DNA of 64,000 bases from Kribbella catacumbae DSM 19601 (GTDB lineage Bacteria > Actinomycetota > Actinomycetes > Propionibacteriales > Kribbellaceae): assembly GCF_000372465.1 (NCBI RefSeq), contig NZ_AQUZ01000007.1, positions 31,127 to 95,126 of the forward strand. The letters run 5' to 3'. Position 1 is the stretch's first letter, and each line of letters begins with the position of its first letter. Below, in pieces: positions 10,511 to 17,385 of this stretch. The position numbers were made by a program, and so were the translations under genes. The notes below the pieces were generated by a model. The model was not told the origin of the DNA. It ran no database searches and saw only the letters and a program-made list of their open reading frames with translations.

Positions 10511-10732
10511 TTAGACACTCAGGCTGCCCGTCAGGGCAGCGGGGCCAGTAGAGCCGTGAGGAGGCCTGCGGCTGTGAGCAGGACCCAGAGGATGGTGAGA
10601 CCCCGGTTGAGGATGCCCACAGACTTCTCCGACGAAGGCGCCGCCCAGTCCGCAGGTCAACGCGACCGCGAAGCCGATGCCGACGGCCCGGCCGACGTAC
10701 CGGCGTACCGGTGGTGGTGTGGTCGTGGACAT
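10511..10732 (-). pseudogene. small two-helix membrane protein split over two frames (possible frameshift)
   Basis: The frame from ATG 10732 gives one hydrophobic helix (VGIGFAVALTCGLGGAF), then changes to implausible His/Pro-rich sequence and stops at 10511. In the adjacent frame the DNA downstream of the helix encodes VGILNRGLTILWVLLTAAG, a good second transmembrane helix, followed by LLTALLAPLP and a stop at 10531-10533. A single frameshift near GGAGAAGTC would join them into a roughly 67-aa two-helix protein. Alternatives are a sequencing error, programmed frameshifting, or a separate 29-aa peptide from GTG. No homologue is recognised. Confidence 0.4.
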
Positions 10733-10769
10733 GAGAGGTGACTCTGTCACGGCGCATTAGGTTGAAGGC

Positions 10770-11786
10770 ATGCGGCCAGTGGATTGTGTCGGGGCCTTGA
10801 TCCAGGACGAGCGGCAGCGGGTGTACGTGCAGCGGCGTACTGCGGAGCGGCGGTTGCTGCCGGGGATCTGGGACATCGTCGGCGGACACCTGGAGGAAGG
10901 GGAGACGCCGGAGCAGGCCCTGGCCCGGGAGGTCGAGGAGGAGACCGGGTGGCGGGTCCGGGAGATTGTCGCCACTGTCACCGACTGGGAGTGGGAGTAC
11001 GAGGGCCGGGTACGGCGGGAGCTCGACTACCTGGTCACTGTCGACGGGGACCTGACCCGGCCGCGCCTGGAAGCCGGCAAGCACGACGTGAGCGCCTGGG
11101 TCGGGCCGGACGAGTTGGACCTGCTGATGGTCAACCGGACCGACGGGGATCGGCGGCTGCGCGACATCGTGGCGCACGCCGTACGGACGCGCTTCACCGA
11201 GCGACTCCGGCTCGCGCCGATCACCGGACCGGATGAGGTCCTACCCGGACATGCGGCGGACCTCGAGCGCTTGCACGCCGACCCCTGGGTCGCGCACTGG
11301 TACGACGAGACGTGGTCACCAGAGGAGTCCGCCAGCCGGGCCGCGGGGTTCCAGGCGCGCTGGGAGGCCAACGGGATCGGCAAGTGGATCGCCTATCGGC
11401 GGTCGGACGGATCGTTGGCCGGCCGCGGCGGGATCGAGCGGCTGGACGCCGGCGACGATCGCACCGCGGAGATCGCGGCGCTGCTCGACGACGGCGGCGC
11501 CTGGGCAGCGGACGGGCTGGAGCTGGGCTGGACACTGCTGAGCTCTGCACGCGGCCAGGGGCTGGCGACCGAGATCGGGCAGGCCGGACTGGACTACGCC
11601 TTCGGGACCCTCGCTGCCCGCTCGGTGATCGCCTTCACCGAACGCCACAACCTGGCGTCCCGAGCGGTGATGGAACGCCTGGGGATGCGGTTCGCCGGTG
11701 AGATCCGGACGGAGGGCTTGGTCGAAGGTCTGGAAGGCGTGCACCCGGATGCGCCGTTCGCCGTGTACGTCGCCGCAGCCGGCTGA
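10770..11786 (+). CDS. NUDIX hydrolase - GNAT acetyltransferase fusion
   Basis: A 338-aa two-domain protein. Residues 1-140 form a NUDIX domain; its box GGHLEEGETPEQALAREVEE followed by ETGW matches the metal-binding GX5EX7REUXEEXGU pattern. Residues 155-338 form a RimJ-like GNAT domain with LGWTLLSSARGQGLATEIGQAG (acetyl-CoA pyrophosphate loop) and NLASRAVMERLGM. The NUDIX half would hydrolyse a nucleoside diphosphate-linked compound and the GNAT half would acetylate an amine. No substrate can be named. The short region shared with the divergent small membrane gene holds no obvious Shine-Dalgarno, so leaderless expression is possible. Confidence 0.9.
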   Translation: MRPVDCVGALIQDERQRVYVQRRTAERRLLPGIWDIVGGHLEEGETPEQALAREVEEETGWRVREIVATVTDWEWEYEGRVRRELDYLVTVDGDLTRPRLEAGKHDVSAWVGPDELDLLMVNRTDGDRRLRDIVAHAVRTRFTERLRLAPITGPDEVLPGHAADLERLHADPWVAHWYDETWSPEESASRAAGFQARWEANGIGKWIAYRRSDGSLAGRGGIERLDAGDDRTAEIAALLDDGGAWAADGLELGWTLLSSARGQGLATEIGQAGLDYAFGTLAARSVIAFTERHNLASRAVMERLGMRFAGEIRTEGLVEGLEGVHPDAPFAVYVAAAG

Positions 11787-11868
11787 GCCGGCTGCGCACG
11801 GCATGCAGCGACCAGCAGACGGTCGACGTACTGCGGCGGATGGCGGTGAACCTCGGGCGCGCAAATGG

Positions 11869-11911
11869 CTCCGCTGCGTGACCGCCCAGGCGCGGCGGTC
11901 ACACAGCGGAG
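11869..11911. terminator. long 17-bp hairpin between convergent genes
   Basis: CTCCGCTG (11869-11876) pairs with CAGCGGAG (11904-11911), and GTGACCGCC (11878-11886) pairs with GGCGGTCAC (11894-11902), with one C/A mismatch between them and the 7-nt loop CAGGCGC. It lies 83 bp after the NUDIX-GNAT stop. On the minus strand it is followed by CCATTTGC, a weak T-run. It may terminate transcription from one or both sides and may be the end of the array described next. Confidence 0.6.
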
Positions 11912-11929
11912 TCGGCCACCTCGGAGTGC

Positions 11930-12194
11930 GGCTTCTGGTGAGGTGTCAGAAGCCACTTGCCCCGCCCGGCCCGAGGTGTCGGCCAGGAGGTGGTTTGGAA
12001 CGGCTGGACGGCGGCGATACAGGGACTCAACCGCCGGCCCAGCCGGGCTGGTGGGCGGTGCGGTCCGGAGCTGAGGAGTGCCCCGGACCGCACCTCGGGT
12101 TTCGTCCGGGGCTGAGGAGGCCCCGGACCTTCGATCGCTACTCCTGGACGTGAGGAGACCCCAGGAGCAACTCCGGGTCTGAGGAGGACCCGGA
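11930..12194. ncRNA. array of hairpins with conserved TGAGGAG / CTCCTCA loops (candidate structured RNA)
   Basis: Four hairpins have different stems but the same loop. The arms are: 12058-12068 with 12083-12093 (GTGCGGTCCGG, 11 bp); 12104-12112 with 12120-12128 (GTCCGGGGC, 9 bp); 12141-12147 with 12161-12167 (CTCCTGG, 7 bp); 12072-12079-type loop sequence again in 12172-12179 with 12187-12194 (TCCGGGTC, 8 bp). The loops contain TGAGGAG at 12072, 12113, 12151 and 12180. A fifth hairpin, 11930-11937 with 11947-11954 (GGCTTCTG), has the related loop GTGAGGTGT, and a weak 4-bp one at 11968-11984 shows GAGGTGT. Stem variation with loop conservation argues for a selected RNA structure. Strand is undecided: the plus strand exposes GAGGAG, the minus strand exposes CUCCUCA, and the latter would be the 3' untranslated region of the 63-aa gene ending at 12202. 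Confidence 0.6.
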
Positions 12195-12201
12195 AGCTTG
12201 G

Positions 12202-12393
12202 TCAGATATCGGTTTCCTGCTGCGGGCCGAGCACGTCGTTGGTGACCCGGAGACCGGCGAACCGCCTCCGCATTGCCTGCTCGTACCGCGCCGCCAGCGG
12301 TGCTTCCGCGACGTACTGCGCGATCACGTGCTCGCCGAACCAGACCCGAACTCTGCGCCGGTGCTGCCTCGACGTCATTTCTGCAACAGTCAC
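12202..12393 (-). CDS. small basic protein of unknown function
   Basis: A 63-aa protein that I do not recognise. It starts at GTG 12393 with a GGGGTGAG stretch upstream; ATG 12378 is an alternative. The N-terminal part is Arg-rich (SRQHRRRVRVWFGEHVIAQY), and the middle (RYEQAMRRRFAG) looks amphipathic and helical. No transmembrane segment or cysteine is present. It is divergent from the HTH/TPR regulator, and its stop codon lies 8 bp from the hairpin array, so array and gene may share a transcript. The composition would fit a nucleic-acid-binding protein, but that is only a guess. Confidence 0.6.
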   Translation of the reverse strand: MTVAEMTSRQHRRRVRVWFGEHVIAQYVAEAPLAARYEQAMRRRFAGLRVTNDVLGPQQETDI

Positions 12394-12424
12394 TGCTTGC
12401 TCACCCCGTAACTCTGAACCCTTG

Positions 12425-12447
12425 CAACCAGTTGGACTTACTGGTTG
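12425..12447. promoter_or_regulatory. inverted repeat, candidate operator between divergent genes
   Basis: CAACCAGT (12425-12432) and ACTGGTTG (12440-12447) are perfect 8-bp inverted repeats around the 7-bp spacer TGGACTT. The site is 32 bp upstream of the 63-aa gene start and in the intergenic region shared with the HTH/TPR regulator gene, a usual place for an autoregulatory operator. Confidence 0.55.
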
Positions 12448-12488
12448 TCATGGCAGTAATGGTGCACAAGCCGACCGTGACCGCTCTA

Positions 12489-12554
12489 GGACCTGGACCG
12501 GACCTTTGCCGGACCTCTTCAGGACCTCTGGCGGACATCTGGAGGACTGCACCT
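12489..12554. repeat. six iterated GGAC motifs at exact 11-bp spacing
   Basis: GGACCT occurs at 12489, 12500, 12511 and 12522, then GGACAT at 12533 and GGACTG at 12544. The spacing is exactly 11 bp each time, about one helical turn. A weaker unit (TGACCG) at 12478 keeps the same phase. The array ends about 55 bp upstream of the HTH/TPR start codon. Such phased repeats suggest cooperative binding of a protein on one face of the DNA. Confidence 0.7.
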
Positions 12555-12608
12555 TGTCGTGGGGCATGAGTCGAGACAACGTCTTCACTGACGTGAACGG
12601 GAGGAACG

Positions 12609-13904
12609 ATGGCGGGTAGGTATACGCCAAGAACGGTCCTGGCGCACCTGATCCAGCGCCGGAACCAGACCTACTCCGAGATCGTCGCCGAGTTCGTCGT
12701 GCTGGGTGGAACCATCACCGAGCGGCACCTGCGGCGCCTCGCATCGGGCGAGCGCGCAGGGACCACTCCACAGACCCGGCGCACCCTGCAACGCATGTTC
12801 GGCAAGCCGGTCGAGGAGCTCCTCGCCCCGTACGTCCCCGAGCAGGCCGCCCAGGTGGTGCCGGCGCCTGCATCGAGTGGACGGATCACGACAGGTAATG
12901 AGATGGAGGTACTCGACATGGCTGCCAGCCGTGCGCGGGCTTTTGCCCTCGCGGCCCAGACCGGTCTCGGAAGCGAGGCCATGGAACAGGTGTACGACGA
13001 CGTGAGACACGTCGCGAAGGCCTATCCGCAGCGCCCGCTGCCGGAAATTCTCGGCCAGCTGGTCGAGACGCAGGACCTGGTCTTCGCGTTGCTGGAGAGC
13101 CGGCAGCGTCCGGAACACCTGCGGCAGCTGTACTTCCTCGGCGGCGTGACCGGCGGTCTGCTGGCCAAGGCGTCACACGACCTCGGCAACCCGCACGCCG
13201 CCCTGACCCAGGCCAGGACGGCCTTCCTGTGCGCCGACAACGCCGACCACCACGGGCTGCGGGCCTGGGTCCGTGGGCTGCAGTCGCTGGTCTCGTACTG
13301 GGCCGGCAACCCGCACGACTCGGTCCGGTACGCCCAGCTGGGCGCCGGCTACGCCGAGCAGGCCAACAGCACCACCGGTGTCTGGCTGCCGGTGAGTGAG
13401 GCCCGCGCCTGGGCCGCACTGGGCAACGCCGACGCCGCCCGCGCGGCGCTGGTGCGCGCCGAGAACGCGTGGGGCTCGGTCCGCGACGACGATCTCGACG
13501 AGATGGGCGGCCTGTGCACCTTCGGCCGCAACCGTCAGCTGTACTACGCGGCCGACGCGCTCGCCTGGCTCCCGGGCGAGGTGGAGACCGCCGAGCAGTA
13601 CTCCCGGCAGGCAGTGGACGCCTACACCGACCAATCGCACCCCGAGTGGGCCTTCGGCGACGCAGCCGGCAGCCACGCCGCCATGGCCATCACCCGGATC
13701 GCGAACGGTGAGCTGGACGGCGCAGCCGACGCGATCGCGCCGGTCCTGGGCCTGCCGACCGAGCGCCGGATCAACGGCGTCGTGCACTCGGCCCGCCGGG
13801 TGCACCAGGCACTGCGGCAGTCGGGCCGCGCGGACGACGCCCGCGACCTGCAGGAAGAGATCGAGATGTTCACTCGTACGCCGATGCAGACCTTCCCGCG
13901 GTAG
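12609..13904 (+). CDS. HTH regulator with C-terminal TPR-like repeats
   Basis: A 431-aa protein. The N-terminal 75 residues (YSEIVAEFVVLGGTITERHL, then LRRLASGERAGTTPQTRRTL) look like an XRE-type DNA-binding helix set, and FGKPVEELLAPY follows as in many XRE proteins. Residues about 100-420 form consecutive alpha-helical hairpins rich in Ala, of the kind found in TPR-containing actinomycete regulators (SYWAGNPHDSVRYAQLGAGY, AWAALGNADAARAALVRAEN). GGGAGG precedes ATG 12609. The upstream region holds the phased 11-bp repeats and the inverted repeat, which are candidates for its own binding sites. Its regulon and signal are unknown; similar proteins in streptomycetes sense small signals or peptides. 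Confidence 0.75.
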   Translation: MAGRYTPRTVLAHLIQRRNQTYSEIVAEFVVLGGTITERHLRRLASGERAGTTPQTRRTLQRMFGKPVEELLAPYVPEQAAQVVPAPASSGRITTGNEMEVLDMAASRARAFALAAQTGLGSEAMEQVYDDVRHVAKAYPQRPLPEILGQLVETQDLVFALLESRQRPEHLRQLYFLGGVTGGLLAKASHDLGNPHAALTQARTAFLCADNADHHGLRAWVRGLQSLVSYWAGNPHDSVRYAQLGAGYAEQANSTTGVWLPVSEARAWAALGNADAARAALVRAENAWGSVRDDDLDEMGGLCTFGRNRQLYYAADALAWLPGEVETAEQYSRQAVDAYTDQSHPEWAFGDAAGSHAAMAITRIANGELDGAADAIAPVLGLPTERRINGVVHSARRVHQALRQSGRADDARDLQEEIEMFTRTPMQTFPR

Positions 13905-13912
13905 CAGGCGGG

Positions 13913-14449
13913 ATGGATCCGCTCACCGGCGATGGCACCAGGCTGCGCGATCTGCGGCCGGAGGATCTGGAAGATTTCTTCGCCATCGTCGGTGACGATC
14001 GGGTGACCAGCTGGATGGCTTTCGACAGCCACACCCGCGAGTCGGCCGAGACGATGCTGACCGGGATCATCACCCGGTCGGCGCAGCAGGACCGGCCCGA
14101 TTACATGCTCGCCGTCACCCGCCTTGACGACGACCAGGTGATCGGTTTCGGCCGGCTCGCGCCGAGCGGCACCCAGGCCGGCAAGCTCGGCTATGCGATC
14201 GGCGCCGACTACTGGGGCCGCGGCTATGCGACCGACGTGGCCCGGACGCTGGTGAAGTTCGGGTTCGGGCCGCTCGACCTGCATCGGGTCAGCGCCGCGA
14301 TCGGCCCGGAGAACCTGGCCTCGGTCGCAGTCGTCAAGCGCCTCCGCTTCAGCTACGAAGGCCGCCTCCGCCACCACGTCTTCACCAACGGCGCCTGGCG
14401 AGACTCCCTGCTCTACTCACTCCTGGCGACCGAGTTCTCGGCAACCTGA
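13913..14449 (+). CDS. GNAT family N-acetyltransferase (RimJ-like)
   Basis: A 178-aa acetyltransferase. The N-terminus TRLRDLRPEDLEDFFAIVGD and the acetyl-CoA loop LGYAIGADYWGRGYATDVAR, followed by NLASVAVVKRLRFSYEGRLR, are typical of the RimJ/RimL branch that acetylates protein N-termini or small amines. It begins 8 bp after the HTH/TPR regulator stop and is probably co-transcribed with it. The true substrate cannot be told from the sequence. Confidence 0.88.
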   Translation: MDPLTGDGTRLRDLRPEDLEDFFAIVGDDRVTSWMAFDSHTRESAETMLTGIITRSAQQDRPDYMLAVTRLDDDQVIGFGRLAPSGTQAGKLGYAIGADYWGRGYATDVARTLVKFGFGPLDLHRVSAAIGPENLASVAVVKRLRFSYEGRLRHHVFTNGAWRDSLLYSLLATEFSAT

Positions 14450-14488
14450 GGGCGGGTTCGAGGGGTGGTTGCTGGGGGCAACGAAGCT

Positions 14489-14598
14489 CCAGGCATACCC
14501 AGGTCGGCGGGCAAGCGGTTACCTGGGCGTGTCGGCGCGACCGGGACGGGCAGTGCGTGCATGGCGGTCCGGCAACCCCGTCCCGTCCCGGGGCCTGG
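14489..14598 (+). ncRNA. candidate three-way-junction leader RNA
   Basis: Three helices fit together in about 110 nt. P1 is CCAGGC (14489-14494) with GCCTGG (14593-14598); P2 is CCCAGGT (14498-14504) with ACCTGGG (14521-14527); P3 is CCGGGACGGG (14541-14550) with CCCGTCCCGG (14582-14591). P2 and P3 lie inside P1, a multibranch layout usual for riboswitches. The region is about 125 bp upstream of the PHP-domain gene. I could not match it to a known riboswitch class. High GC makes chance pairing likely, so the call is cautious. Confidence 0.35.
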
Positions 14599-14723
14599 CG
14601 GTGCACCCGATTGTGGCCAGACTTCCCAGCGTGCTGGATACGGCCGAACAGTTCACCCGGCGCACACCTGGGCGTCATTCCGGAGCTTGACAGTGGTTTG
14701 TCCGGACACGGATGGTTCCGGGC

Positions 14724-16379
14724 ATGAGGTCTGAGCAGCAGCTGCCCGAGTGGGCCGATCCTGAGGTTCCTGAAGAGTCGTTGGATCCGCAGGGGGTGTC
14801 GCGGCGGGGGTTGATTCGCGGGGCCGGGCTGCTGGGAGCGGGGTTTGCCGCGGCCGGGATCGGGGCCGGGGAGGCGGTGGCGAGCACCGGTACCGCGTAC
14901 GGGGATCCTGAGTTGATGTATTTGGTGGGCGATCACCATGTGCACAGCCGGTACAGCCATGACGCGAAGTACGACTTCACCCAGCTCGCGCAGCGTGGGG
15001 CGCAGTTCGGGCTGGACTGGATGGCGCTCACCGAGCACAGCAACTTCGGGCACGCAGACAAGGGCGCGCAGGCGGAGAACGCCGAGGTGCTGAAGGCGCG
15101 GGCGGAGAACCCGCGGATGCTGATCTTCCAGGGTCTCGAGTGGTACATCCCCGCCGCCGAGCACGGCACCGTTCTGGTCGCGCCGGGGCCGAACAACGTT
15201 GCGCTGATCCAGCAGTTCGAGCGCGAGTACGACGGCAAGCTGACCGGCCGGGCCGGCGACACCGCCGACAACGAGCAGCACGCGATCCGGGCGCTGCAGT
15301 GGCTGGCCGCTCAGAAGAGGAGCGGGTACATCGACGACGTACTCGTACTGGCGAACCACCCGCTGCGGCTGGGGATCGACTCACCGCACGAGCTCAGAGG
15401 CTGGCGCGACACCGGGATCTGCATCGGCATGGAGGGTGCGCCCGGTTCGCAGGGCGACGCCGAACCGGCCTGGGTCGCCTTCCGCGGCGCCACCAACGCG
15501 CAGCGCGGCGAGTACGTGAACAACCCTGGCACAGGCAGCTTCGCGGGGTACCCGAAGGACGCGTACCGCACGTACGGCGGCTTCGACTGGGCGACGGCGA
15601 CAGTGGGTGGCTTGTGGGACGCCATGCTCGCTGAGGGCAAGCTCTTCTCGATCACCTCGAACAGCGACAACCACCGGACCATCTGGGACACCTGGAAGGA
15701 CGGGGTGTTCCCGGACGGGCAGAACTTCGACTCGCTGGGATGGAAGCCTTCGCCGACCGACTCGGGCGTGCCGCAACCGGGGAGCGACTTCTGGCCCGGT
15801 CAGTTCAGCAGAACGCATGTGGGCGTGACGAAGTACGGCTACCTGGATGTGATGGCCGGGCTGCGGGCTGGGCGGGTCTGGGTGGATCACGGGCAGCTAG
15901 TGGACGGCATCGACGTACGGGTTGCTCCGGCTGGCTCGTCGCATCGCGGGGTCACGCTGGGCGGGCGGCTGAAGGTACGCCGGAGTGAGCGGCTGGAGCT
16001 GCGCGTCACGGTGACCAGTGCGACCCGGCCGAACTTCCACGGCGTACTGCCGAAGCTTGCTCACTTGGACGTCATCCGCGGCGTCGTGACCGGTACTGCG
16101 CCCGACAAGGACAGCTGGCGCGCTCCGGACACCAGGGTGGTCGAGCAGGTCGACGTACACCGCAAGAGCGGCACCTACACGTTGCGCATCCCGCTCGGCC
16201 GGGCAGAGCGGTCGCACTACCTCCGCTTGCGAGGCAGTGACGGTAGGAGGAACGGTCCCGGCTACCTGGGCCGGCAGATCGACCCGGCCGGGCCGATCCA
16301 GCACCCGACCAACGACGGCGACCCGTGGCTCGACACCTGGCTCTACACGAACCCTGTGTTCGTGGATATCAGCCAGTGA
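14724..16379 (+). CDS. Tat-exported PHP-domain phosphoesterase
   Basis: A 551-aa protein (ATG 14712 would add four residues). Near residue 25, SRRGLIRGAGLLGAGFAAAG is a twin-arginine signal followed by a hydrophobic stretch, so export in folded form is likely. The PHP metal motif DHHVHSRYSHDAKYDF is at about residues 73-88, with further ligands likely in ALTEHSNFGH and ITSNSDNHRTIWD. The PHP fold binds two or three metal ions and hydrolyses phosphoesters. The C-terminal 150 residues (from about GGRLKVRRSERLELRV) look beta-rich. The substrate is unknown. TTGACA at 14687 could be the -35 box, though a clear -10 was not found. Confidence 0.85.
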   Translation: MRSEQQLPEWADPEVPEESLDPQGVSRRGLIRGAGLLGAGFAAAGIGAGEAVASTGTAYGDPELMYLVGDHHVHSRYSHDAKYDFTQLAQRGAQFGLDWMALTEHSNFGHADKGAQAENAEVLKARAENPRMLIFQGLEWYIPAAEHGTVLVAPGPNNVALIQQFEREYDGKLTGRAGDTADNEQHAIRALQWLAAQKRSGYIDDVLVLANHPLRLGIDSPHELRGWRDTGICIGMEGAPGSQGDAEPAWVAFRGATNAQRGEYVNNPGTGSFAGYPKDAYRTYGGFDWATATVGGLWDAMLAEGKLFSITSNSDNHRTIWDTWKDGVFPDGQNFDSLGWKPSPTDSGVPQPGSDFWPGQFSRTHVGVTKYGYLDVMAGLRAGRVWVDHGQLVDGIDVRVAPAGSSHRGVTLGGRLKVRRSERLELRVTVTSATRPNFHGVLPKLAHLDVIRGVVTGTAPDKDSWRAPDTRVVEQVDVHRKSGTYTLRIPLGRAERSHYLRLRGSDGRRNGPGYLGRQIDPAGPIQHPTNDGDPWLDTWLYTNPVFVDISQ

Positions 16380-16418
16380 CGATGGTGGAGGGCTTGGAGT
16401 GGTGGGGAGACTGGGGAC

Positions 16419-17318
16419 ATGGCCGCCACCACGCAGGAGAGCTTGCTGGACCCGTTGAGGGACGGGCTTGCCCGGATGATCCTGACGAAGGTGGCGGGTC
16501 CGGAACCGCAGGCCGCGCGGGCAAAGGTTCACAACACTCCCGGGCCTAGGTGGTTCGCGCCGGATCGACCGATCCGGCGCGTGCACGGAGACGCGTCGAT
16601 GTTCGCTGGTGGGCTTCGGGCGCTCCTGTTGCAGTCGCTGCATCCGCTGGCGATGGCGGCGGTGTCGGCACACTCGGGCTACCGCGGCGACCCGTGGGGG
16701 CGGCTGCAGCGGACCAGCTACTTCCTGGCGATCACGACGTACGGCGCTGCTGCTGATGCGGAGGAAGCCGTCGCACGAGTGCGTGGTGTGCATGAGCGAG
16801 TGCGGGGGTCCAGCCCGGACGGGGTCAAGTACCACGCGTCCGACCCGCATCTGCTCAAGTGGGTCCACCTGGCTGAGGTGGACAGCTTCCTGGCTGCGCA
16901 TCAGCAGTACGGCGCCGCATCGCTCGACGCTGCCGAGCGGGACGGGTACGTCGAGGACATGGCGCAGGTCGCTCGCGCAGTGGGAGTCGTGGAGCCGCCG
17001 ACCACCCAGGTGGAGTTGCGGCAGATGCTGGCGGAGTACCGGCCTGAGTTGCGCGGTACTACGGAAGCCAGGCAGGCAGCGCGCTTCATCCTGATACACC
17101 CGCCGGTGCCGCTGGCCGCACGACCCGCGTACGCCGTACTGACGGCTGCGGCGGTCGGCCTGTTGCCCTGGTGGACCCGCTGGCCGCTGCGGCTGCCACT
17201 CATGCCGCTGGCCGAGAGCACGGTCGTGCGAGCCGCTGGGGACGGCCTGACCCGGACGATCCGCTGGGCATTGGCCGCACCGAGCTTGGCTGGGATCGAT
17301 GTCGACAAATCGCCCTAG
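16419..17318 (+). CDS. MpaB-family oxygenase-like protein (DUF2236)
   Basis: A 299-aa protein of the mpaB/rubber-oxygenase fold. It has WFAPDRPIRRVHGDASMFAGG, then LLQSLHPLAMAAVSAHSGY, TSYFLAITTYG and HASDPHLLKWVHLAEVDSFL, where the conserved histidines are candidate haem or substrate-site residues. The C-terminal region carries a hydrophobic segment (YAVLTAAAVGLLPWW). Members are haem-binding, oxygenase-like proteins; the mpaB enzymes cleave terpenoid double bonds. The role here is not known. It starts 40 bp after the PHP gene, on the same strand. Confidence 0.85.
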   Translation: MAATTQESLLDPLRDGLARMILTKVAGPEPQAARAKVHNTPGPRWFAPDRPIRRVHGDASMFAGGLRALLLQSLHPLAMAAVSAHSGYRGDPWGRLQRTSYFLAITTYGAAADAEEAVARVRGVHERVRGSSPDGVKYHASDPHLLKWVHLAEVDSFLAAHQQYGAASLDAAERDGYVEDMAQVARAVGVVEPPTTQVELRQMLAEYRPELRGTTEARQAARFILIHPPVPLAARPAYAVLTAAAVGLLPWWTRWPLRLPLMPLAESTVVRAAGDGLTRTIRWALAAPSLAGIDVDKSP

Positions 17319-17385
17319 CATTGTTCTTGCTGGGAGCCGTGCGCCCGGAGCACGGATTTGGACCTCGCGCCGGTAGTTTGGTCTA

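Noticed and set aside
12489..12554. CRISPR array
   Set aside because: Motifs are 6 bp at 11-bp steps without unique spacers, and no cas gene is seen. It looks like a protein-binding array.
14489..14598. SAM riboswitch
   Set aside because: Only a GGCAACC piece fits; the remaining conserved parts and the context of sulfur metabolism are missing.
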